Positions 58,701 to 64,000 of a stretch of DNA of 64,000 nt are shown here, in pieces. Location: positions 186,001 through 250,000 of the forward strand of contig NZ_BFAZ01000003.1 of assembly GCF_003114815.1 (NCBI RefSeq). The letters run 5' to 3'. This DNA comes from Leptospira ellinghausenii (GTDB taxonomy: Bacteria > Spirochaetota > Leptospiria > Leptospirales > Leptospiraceae). Both the position numbers and the translations under genes were made by a program. Each line of letters starts with the position of its first letter. Positions within the stretch are counted from its first letter, which is position 1. A model generated the notes under the pieces. It worked only from the letters and a program-made list of their open reading frames with translations, was not told where the DNA came from and did not search any database.

Positions 58701-60100
58701 GTCTAGAAAAAGGGGAAGTGTTCGCAACGCAAGTGGGTGAATCCACAGAACAACGAATCACTTCTGACCAAGCAGGTGTTGTTTCCCTCGTCGGAACTAC
58801 ACTTCGTATTCTAGGGGATGACATTGTCATTCCAGTCAAAATCGGAACCATCTTAAAAGTAGAAGAAGGTCAAATCGTTGAGGAAAACAAAGCCCTTGCT
58901 GAGTTTGACCCTTTTAACGAAGTGGCTGTTTCGGAAACGGCAGGAACGATTCAATGGGAAGATTTGGAAATTGGTAAAAACGTTCGTCGTGACGTAGACC
59001 CTAAAACATCCAATATCATTTTAAAAGTAGTAGAACAGAAAAAAGACCGTCTCGTTCCAAAAGTGATCGTTGGATCTGATAGTTATTCAGTTCCAGTAGA
59101 CGCACTTCTCCAATTCCAAAATGGGGACAAAGTTAGAGAAGGGGATATCATTTTCAAAATCCCATCGGTTGCTGAAAAAACTCGTGATATCACGGGTGGT
59201 CTTCCAAGGGTAGATGAACTTTTCGAAGCACGTCGTCCAAAAGACGCCTGCACACTTGCTGAAATTGACGGAAAGATTGAAGACAAAGGAGAAATCGTAA
59301 AAGAAAAACGAATTCTCTACATCATTCCAGAAACGGCAGAACAAGAAAAAGTAAAAGTTGCCATCCCAGTTGGAAAACAAATTCGTGTGCGCCAAGGTGA
59401 CTTTGTGAAACGAGGAGACCAGTTGGATGAAGGAAACTTTGATCCACATGATATCCTTGCGATCAAAGGACCAAGTGCCCTTCATGAATACTTAGTGTCC
59501 GAAGTGCAAGAGGTATATCGTTTACAAGGGGTTCATATCAATGATAAACACATTGAAGTTGTGGTTCGTTCCATGCTTCGTAAGGTGATCATCACTGATA
59601 GTGGGGACACATCGTTCGTAAACCAACAACAAGTGGATAAATTCCTCTTTGACGAAGAAAACGACCGAGTGGAACAAGAGGGTGGATCTCCTGCACAAGG
59701 AACACCAGTGCTTCTTGGTCTTACCAAAGCATCTCTTAACACTGAGTCTTATTTCTCAGCAGCATCCTTCCAAGAAACCACTAAGGTTCTGACCGATGCG
59801 GCTATCAAAGGGAAAACAGATAACCTAATGGGTCTGAAAGAAAACGTCATCATTGGTCACATGATCCCTGCGGGAACGGGTATGAAAAAATACCGTGACA
59901 TTGAAGTTTTCAAAGAAATGCCTGGGGATTTGGATTGGGACTTGGAATCAGAAGATGAGGAAGAAGAAGTATCTGAAATTTCAGAATCAGCTCCAGTTTC
60001 GACTGCCACTCTTTCAAGACTTGTGGCGGAGGAAGATGAAGACGAGGATGAATTAGAAGAAGAAGCTGACGACTCAGATGATGAGGACGATGACGATTAG
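55799..60100 (+). CDS. rpoC: DNA-directed RNA polymerase subunit beta'
   Basis: This is a 1433-residue beta' subunit. The N-terminal zinc finger is [20 protein letters not shown]; the Mg-binding active site is [17 protein letters not shown] near residue 450; a second zinc site [16 protein letters not shown] lies near residue 855; the trigger-loop region is [24 protein letters not shown] ([18 protein letters not shown]). The end carries a long, extremely acidic tail (from about residue 1380) rich in Asp and Glu, which is absent from E. coli. GGGAAGG precedes the ATG. Confidence 0.98.
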   Translation: MRNYNSFESITIRLASPERIKEWSFGEVKKPETINYRTLKPERDGLFCEKIFGTTKDWECYCGKFKSIRYKGVVCDKCGVEVTHSKVRRERMGHIELAAPVSHIWYYRSVPSRMGLLLDMTINQLKSVLYFEKYVIIDPADSGRNRGELIDEDEYHNYLDEYGDKFIAGIGGDAIKELLARIDVDAEARVIRQKIQDKNKISDKRIFKRLEVLEAFRDSGNRPEWMVLDVVPVIPPELRPMVQLEGGRFATSDLNDLYRRVINRNNRLKRLLALKAPEIIVRNEKRMLQEAVDALFDNSRRKRTVKGKGNRPLKSISDMLKGKQGRFRQNLLGKRVDYSGRSVIVVGPELKYHQMGLPKKMALELFKPFIMKRLVDLELAPNIKSAKKKIEAEDKEVFDVLETVVKEHPVLLNRAPTLHRLGIQAFLPVLVEGKAIKLHPLVCHAFNADFDGDQMAIHVPLAPKAQLETWMLMLSPHNILNPANGQPICGPTQDIVLGIYYLTSEVKDGKGEGKFFTGLEEVMYAIETKTVEIRSKISVLHEGKIIETTPGRLIFNQVMPKGYVYINRTLGDKETNKIIADVYEKFGPGITVVMLDEIKRLGYRYATVFAPTISIDDIRVSPQKEGLVNDANKEVEKADMEYRKGIITNEERRKKVIEIWTKTNDRITEGMFKELEKDQAGFNPVYVMAASGARGSKQQIRQLAGMRGLMAKPSGEIIELAIRSNFREGLGVLEFFISTHGARKGLADTALKTADAGYLTRRLVDISQDVIVSEDDCGTKANITLGIVKEGENVIVSLADRVFGRYTAEDLVDPVTEKVVFPKDTLITRALGQQIENLGYDKIKVRSPLTCRSRHGICTKCYGMDMARLVPAEIGEAVGTIAAQSIGQPGTQLTMRTFHVGGAASATISEREHKVPYRSIVKSINGRLVTNANSAKVFARRGTIIVNRLIQEFNTESLSSVRIVDGQRLEKGEVFATQVGESTEQRITSDQAGVVSLVGTTLRILGDDIVIPVKIGTILKVEEGQIVEENKALAEFDPFNEVAVSETAGTIQWEDLEIGKNVRRDVDPKTSNIILKVVEQKKDRLVPKVIVGSDSYSVPVDALLQFQNGDKVREGDIIFKIPSVAEKTRDITGGLPRVDELFEARRPKDACTLAEIDGKIEDKGEIVKEKRILYIIPETAEQEKVKVAIPVGKQIRVRQGDFVKRGDQLDEGNFDPHDILAIKGPSALHEYLVSEVQEVYRLQGVHINDKHIEVVVRSMLRKVIITDSGDTSFVNQQQVDKFLFDEENDRVEQEGGSPAQGTPVLLGLTKASLNTESYFSAASFQETTKVLTDAAIKGKTDNLMGLKENVIIGHMIPAGTGMKKYRDIEVFKEMPGDLDWDLESEDEEEEVSEISESAPVSTATLSRLVAEEDEDEDELEEEADDSDDEDDDD

Positions 60101-60116
60101 TCACTAAAGAAATCTT

Positions 60117-60147
60117 CTAGAAATCATCCAATTTGGATGGTTTCTAG
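60117..60147 (+). repeat. Long hairpin after rpoC
   Basis: CTAGAAA-T-CATCCA (60117-60130) pairs with TGGATG-G-TTTCTAG (60134-60147) around a three-base loop, with one G-T pair: a 14-bp stem starting 17 bases after the rpoC stop. It has no T tract, so it looks more like an mRNA-stabilising or processing hairpin than an intrinsic terminator. Confidence 0.6.
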
Positions 60148-60196
60148 GGACAAAAATCATGTTTTCGTTTACAAAATGTCCCTGTCTGGAATTTTG

Positions 60197-60219
60197 GACG
60201 AAAACGTCATTATTTTTTT
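60197..60219 (+). terminator. Small hairpin with T tract upstream of rpsL
   Basis: GACG-AAAA-CGTC (60197-60208) is followed by ATTATTTTTTT. A competing pairing exists: GTTTTCGT (60161-60168) with ACGAAAAC (60198-60205), which would disrupt the small stem. This could be weak termination or attenuation between rpoC and rpsL. The stem is only four pairs, so confidence is low. Confidence 0.35.
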
Positions 60220-60246
60220 AAATAGAGAAGTAGAAGAAGGAATCGA

Positions 60247-60621
60247 ATGCCTACAATTAACCAGCTCATCCGCATTGGAAGAGAAGACCAAAAGAAAAGA
60301 ACTAAATCTCCCGCTCTAAAGGCATGCCCACAAAGACGTGGAGTTTGCACAAGAGTGATGACTTTCACTCCTAAAAAACCTAACTCGGCTCTTCGTAAAG
60401 TAGCAAGGGTTCGTTTGACAACAGGAATTGAAGTCACAGCATATATCCCAGGCGAAGGCCATAACCTCCAAGAACACAACGTGGTTCTCATTCGTGGGGG
60501 AAGGGTAAAAGATTTACCAGGGGTTCGTTATCATATCATTCGTGGAACACTGGATACACTCGGTGTGGACAAACGTCGCAAAGGACGTTCTAAATACGGC
60601 GCGAAGCGTCCTAAAGCGTAA
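60247..60621 (+). CDS. rpsL: 30S ribosomal protein S12
   Basis: This is a 124-residue decoding-centre protein: [40 protein letters not shown] and [31 protein letters not shown] and the basic tail [13 protein letters not shown]. The Lys residues where streptomycin-resistance changes arise (TPKKPNS and GRVKDLPG) are wild type. AGAAGGA precedes the ATG. rpsG follows after 14 bases. Confidence 0.97.
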   Translation: MPTINQLIRIGREDQKKRTKSPALKACPQRRGVCTRVMTFTPKKPNSALRKVARVRLTTGIEVTAYIPGEGHNLQEHNVVLIRGGRVKDLPGVRYHIIRGTLDTLGVDKRRKGRSKYGAKRPKA

Positions 60622-60635
60622 TCGGAGAAAGGTAT

Positions 60636-61109
60636 ATGTCTAGAAGAAGAGGAAAAGTTGAACCGCGCCACATCGAAGGCGATCCAAAATACAACGACAA
60701 AGTGATTTCGAAGTTTATCAACTGCCTAATGGTAGATGGTAAAAAAAGTGTCGCTGAAGCTGTGTTCTACGATGCATTAGAAGTTATTGCGAAAAAAACA
60801 GGACAAGATCCTTTTGCTGTTTTCCAAGAAGCTTTGGAAAATGCAAAACCACAAGTGGAAGTAAAATCCCGCCGAGTGGGTGGTGTCACTTACCAAGTAC
60901 CAATTGAAGTTCGTCCAGAAAGACGTCTCGCACTTGGAATCAGATGGCTGATCAAATATAGCCGTGGCAGAAACGAAAAATCTATGAAAAACAAATTGGC
61001 TGCAGAATTCATGGAAGCCCAAAAAGGCACAGGATCTGCGATCAAGAAAAAAGAAGACATCAGAAAGATGGCAGATGCCAACAAGGCATTTTCTCATTAC
61101 CGCTGGTAA
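60636..61109 (+). CDS. rpsG: 30S ribosomal protein S7
   Basis: This is a 157-residue S7, the 16S rRNA 3'-domain assembly initiator: MSRRRGKVEPRHIEGDPKYND, ALENAKPQVEVKSRRVGGVTYQVPIEVRPERR and the C-terminal ANKAFSHYRW. Good AGAAAGG upstream. A strong terminator begins 28 bases after its stop, which ends the rpsL-rpsG unit before the EF-G-like gene. Confidence 0.97.
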   Translation: MSRRRGKVEPRHIEGDPKYNDKVISKFINCLMVDGKKSVAEAVFYDALEVIAKKTGQDPFAVFQEALENAKPQVEVKSRRVGGVTYQVPIEVRPERRLALGIRWLIKYSRGRNEKSMKNKLAAEFMEAQKGTGSAIKKKEDIRKMADANKAFSHYRW

Positions 61110-61137
61110 TCCCTTTTATTCGATTCCAAACATTGAT

Positions 61138-61165
61138 AAGCCAGGTTTTATACCTGGCTTTTTTA
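61138..61165 (+). terminator. Intrinsic terminator after rpsG
   Basis: AAGCCAGGT (61138-61146) pairs perfectly with ACCTGGCTT (61152-61160) around a five-base loop and is followed by TTTTATTTC. This is a textbook Rho-independent terminator; it implies that the downstream EF-G-like gene and tuf need their own promoters or read-through. Confidence 0.85.
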
Positions 61166-61188
61166 TTTCTACATTCATCCCATAAACC

Positions 61189-63129
61189 ATGATCTACCGC
61201 ACAGTTGGCATTTTTGCTCATATCGATTCTGGGAAAACTACCCTCACCGAACGAATCTTATTCGAAGCTGGTAAAATTTCCGCTGTTGGAACCATTGAAG
61301 ATGGGAATACCGAATCAGACCAACTCCAAGAAGAAATTGAAAGAGGGATCTCTATCCGTACCACTTTCCATGTTGTCCCTTGGACAACAAGTTTTGGAAC
61401 ATTTGAAATCCAACTCATCGACACTCCTGGTCATATCGATTTTCGAAACCAAGTGACGGACCTTCTTCCCGCAATGGAATCTGCGATTGTCATTTTGGAA
61501 GCAGGTACAGTTGTACAATCCCAAGCAAGGTTAGTGATTGAAGAGTTACGAAAGGCAAAGATCCCCATCGTTTTTTTCATCAACAAATTGGACCGGTTTG
61601 CAGAAGACTACCTTGATACACTCGTTTCGTTGGAAGAGATATTACAAATACCTCCCGTATCCTTATTCCAAAAAGGAGACCATGGTTGGGAATACTACTT
61701 GCAAAACGAAAGAGTTTTTACCAAAACCACGAAGGAAGAATTACTCGCATGTGATGAAGAATTACTGTTAACATTCTGGAAAGAAGAAAGCGAAACATCG
61801 GAACTACCAAAATTTTCCTTACAAAAGGGGACAGGGGAAGGGAAACTTTTCCCAGTGTATGGTGGTTCTGCCAAAACCGGTGAAGGGGTTCGTGAACTTC
61901 TAGATCTTGTTTTGTGGACAAATCCAAAGGAGATTGAACCAATTTCTCATTCTCCACTCCTTGTTCTGTCAAGAAGGACAGATCCACAAATCGGTCGTTA
62001 TGCGGTCATTTGCCCAACGATTTCATTACCAACCGAGAAGGTGATGGAAGTCCTTCTTTTCGCAAAGGAAACACAAGACCAAACCAAAAGGGAGAAAACC
62101 ATCCCGATTGGTTACGATACTAACCTCTCCCTTTCTTTTTTATCAGCAGAAACTTTGGAAGGAGTAGGTTCCCTTACCAAAGGAAAACTTGCACTCGTTC
62201 GGGAAAATGAACATTTCCAAATGGAACCAGGGAATCCAGTTGTATACCTAGCGAGTGTGTCCAACGCAAACAGTTCCAAACACACAATTTCGGAACTGAG
62301 TCCGTTTTCTGTGGTGTTAGAACCAGAGATGACTGCGGAGAAGGATTTTTGGTTATGTCGCTTAAAGGAGTTAATTTGGGAAGATCCCGGTTACCAGCTG
62401 GAACTGAAAGAAGAAACTGGACAAATCGTTCTATTTGGCCGAGGGGAACTCCATTTAGATATTGGAATCCGAAGGATTTCCGAGAAAACAGAAAAAAAAC
62501 TCTCATTTAGTTCGATAAACATTGCCAAATTAGAGCTTTTTAAAAAAATGTCTCATAAGGTTGCCCTAGAGCATCGTGCCTTTGAAGACCAAAAGTCAAG
62601 CGGCGCGCTCATCGCAGTCCTGGAAGATACTGCCGATTTTTCGAAGCAAATTGCCTTCGAGGTAAGTCTTCCGGAAGAAGTAAAACATTCGATAGAAACG
62701 TCCTTTATGGAAGCCTGCTTACACGGGTTTTACGGTGAGGAAGTTTGTGGCCTGAGACTAAGAGTGCTCTCGTATGAGATGCCTCCGGGGGATTTACAAA
62801 CCACTCTCACTTTACTCAAAGTAGCAATACTTGCAGGAGTGAAGGAAAGTTTTCCGTCAAACACATATTTGGTTGGTCCCCTCACTGAGATCGAAGTGAT
62901 GGTAGACGCAAACCATTTGGGTGTAGTTCTTTCTGATCTAAGTCGCAGGAACGCAAAGGTGGTATCCACCTATGAGGCTGTGGCAGGGAAGAGTCACTTA
63001 AAAGCCAATGCATCGGCAGAAAACCTGCTTGGCTTTTCAGGGGCTCTTAGAAACATGACCAAAGGGATTGGCATTTCTTGGGAAAGGACTGCTTTTACCT
63101 CTGAATTTTATGCAGTTCTAAAGGAGTAA
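61189..63129 (+). CDS. Divergent EF-G-like translational GTPase
   Basis: This is a 646-residue GTPase in the usual fusA slot. G1 is AHIDSGKTT (residues 10-18), the switch I region ERGISIRTT, G3 DTPGHIDF and G4 NKLDR. The C-terminal half keeps EF-G-type domains: FGRGELHLDIGIRRI, then a shortened domain IV (EAC...GEEVCGLRLRV) and domain V/IV end with ENLLGFSGALRNMTKGIGISWE. It is about 50 residues shorter than canonical EF-G and resembles the TetM/EF-G-like side branch. A true fusA probably lies elsewhere. It could aid ribosome recycling or protection; role unproven. Fifty bases precede tuf. Confidence 0.8.
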   Translation: MIYRTVGIFAHIDSGKTTLTERILFEAGKISAVGTIEDGNTESDQLQEEIERGISIRTTFHVVPWTTSFGTFEIQLIDTPGHIDFRNQVTDLLPAMESAIVILEAGTVVQSQARLVIEELRKAKIPIVFFINKLDRFAEDYLDTLVSLEEILQIPPVSLFQKGDHGWEYYLQNERVFTKTTKEELLACDEELLLTFWKEESETSELPKFSLQKGTGEGKLFPVYGGSAKTGEGVRELLDLVLWTNPKEIEPISHSPLLVLSRRTDPQIGRYAVICPTISLPTEKVMEVLLFAKETQDQTKREKTIPIGYDTNLSLSFLSAETLEGVGSLTKGKLALVRENEHFQMEPGNPVVYLASVSNANSSKHTISELSPFSVVLEPEMTAEKDFWLCRLKELIWEDPGYQLELKEETGQIVLFGRGELHLDIGIRRISEKTEKKLSFSSINIAKLELFKKMSHKVALEHRAFEDQKSSGALIAVLEDTADFSKQIAFEVSLPEEVKHSIETSFMEACLHGFYGEEVCGLRLRVLSYEMPPGDLQTTLTLLKVAILAGVKESFPSNTYLVGPLTEIEVMVDANHLGVVLSDLSRRNAKVVSTYEAVAGKSHLKANASAENLLGFSGALRNMTKGIGISWERTAFTSEFYAVLKE

Positions 63130-63178
63130 AGAACCGAATATCGGGTCTTGCACCACGATTGAGGAGTAGATTCTAACA

Positions 63179-64000
63179 ATGGCTAAAGAAAAATTTGACC
63201 GTTCAAAACCACACTTAAACATCGGAACAATTGGTCACGTTGACCACGGTAAAACTACGCTAACAGCAGCAATCACAACAACGCTTGCGAAGTTAGTTGG
63301 TGGAAAAAACAAAGCGATTGCTTACGACCAAATCGACAACGCGCCAGAAGAAAAGGCTCGTGGGATTACTATTGCAACGTCTCACCAGGAATATGAAACT
63401 CCTAACCGTCACTATGCACACGTAGATTGTCCAGGTCACGCGGACTATGTTAAAAACATGATTACTGGTGCTGCTCAGATGGATGCTGCGATTCTCGTAG
63501 TTTCTGCAACTGACGGTGCTATGCCTCAAACCAAAGAACACATCCTTCTTGCTCGCCAAGTTGGTGTTCCTTACATCGTTGTTTATCTGAACAAAGCAGA
63601 CATGCTCGCTGCTGACGAAAGAGAAGACATGATTGAGATGGTTAAAGAGGAAATCAAAGACCTTCTTAACAAATACAACTTCCCTGGTGATAAAACACCT
63701 TTCATTTCCGGATCTGCATTAAAAGCTCTAGAAGGTGAAGATTCTGACCTAGGTATGAAATCCATTTTGAAATTGATGGAAGCTGTTGATACTTACGTTC
63801 CAAACCCTACACGTGTTGTTGATAAACCTTTCCTAATGCCAGTAGAGGACGTATTCTCTATCACTGGTCGTGGAACTGTTGCAACAGGTCGTGTTGAGCA
63901 AGGAGTTCTTAAGATCAACGATGAGATCGAGATCGTTGGTATTCGTGATACATCTAAATCAGTTGTTACTGGTATTGAGATGTTCCGCAAACTTCTCGAT
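63179..64000 (+). CDS. tuf: Elongation factor Tu (3'-truncated by window edge)
   Basis: The first 274 residues are visible, from ATG 63179 after GAGGAG. EF-Tu motifs: G1 GHVDHGKTT, switch [16 protein letters not shown]3 [21 protein letters not shown]4 NKADM (NKCDM in E. coli) and G5 SGSALKAL; domain 2 starts [23 protein letters not shown]-Tu delivers aminoacyl-tRNA to the ribosome. The frame is open at the right edge. Confidence 0.97.
   Translation, partial: MAKEKFDRSKPHLNIGTIGHVDHGKTTLTAAITTTLAKLVGGKNKAIAYDQIDNAPEEKARGITIATSHQEYETPNRHYAHVDCPGHADYVKNMITGAAQMDAAILVVSATDGAMPQTKEHILLARQVGVPYIVVYLNKADMLAADEREDMIEMVKEEIKDLLNKYNFPGDKTPFISGSALKALEGEDSDLGMKSILKLMEAVDTYVPNPTRVVDKPFLMPVEDVFSITGRGTVATGRVEQGVLKINDEIEIVGIRDTSKSVVTGIEMFRKLLD

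Noticed and set aside
60137..60319. 60-codon open frame across the rpoC-rpsL gap
   Set aside because: It runs into rpsL in another frame, has no ribosome binding site and covers the hairpins; rpsL is certain.

Overview
The window reads as chromosomal DNA of a spirochaete, most likely a Leptospira. The evidence is a large, AT-rich LPS O-antigen (rfb-type) locus with many strongly hydrophobic glycosyltransferases, joined to a tRNA-Thr/tRNA-Trp-secE-nusG-rplKAJL-rpoBC-rpsLG-(EF-G-like)-tuf block. RpoB also carries Asn at the position equivalent to E. coli Ser531, a substitution known from spirochaetes. No rRNA gene is present, so the species cannot be fixed; the genus is an inference.

Region 1 (1-19.5 kb, all + strand) is a surface-polysaccharide cluster with short spacings, stop/start overlaps and several TTG or GTG starts. 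It holds the end of a membrane protein and a GT4 transferase. Next comes a three-gene amidotransfer module (WbpG-like amidotransferase, HisH-like glutaminase, HisF-like synthase). A CapE/CapF/CapG (FnlABC) set for UDP-N-acetyl-L-fucosamine is followed by a WbuB-like transferase and a WcaJ/RfbP-type initiating phosphoglycosyl transferase. The rest is a GT-C protein, a Wzy candidate, a Wzx flippase, GT9 and GT2 transferases, a methyltransferase and another membrane protein that appears to start at CTG.

Region 2 (19.5-26.8 kb) has mixed strands. It contains a rhamnan-synthesis-F-like protein (-), UDP-galactopyranose mutase (+), a GT2 (-), the complete dTDP-L-rhamnose operon rfbC-B-A-D and another GT2.

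Region 3 (26.9-42.2 kb) looks like a polyprenyl-phosphate-sugar modification and ligation module. It has three DPM1/GtrB-like synthases, a WaaL-like ligase, a GT39-like protein, two acyltransferase-3 proteins, and four mutually similar large membrane proteins arranged as one tandem pair per strand. A plausible model is that the repeat unit (including L-FucNAc, rhamnose and galactofuranose) is built on undecaprenyl phosphate, flipped by Wzx, polymerised by Wzy, decorated in the periplasm by the GT-C and acyltransferase proteins, and ligated to the lipid A-core.

Region 4 (42.2-48.7 kb) is less AT-rich housekeeping DNA. It has an App1-type phosphatase-domain protein (-), a UbiD-family decarboxylase, ADP-heptose epimerase hldD, a cysteine-free ArsR-type regulator (-), an SDR oxidoreductase (-) and a lone HATPase-domain protein (-).

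Region 5 (48.8-64 kb, all +) is the translation/transcription block. It carries hairpins after rplL, between rpoC and rpsL, and a strong intrinsic terminator after rpsG that separates the str genes from a short divergent EF-G-like GTPase and tuf, which runs off the window. No gene-free stretch exceeds 300 bases. I saw no transposase, integrase, CRISPR array or rRNA gene.
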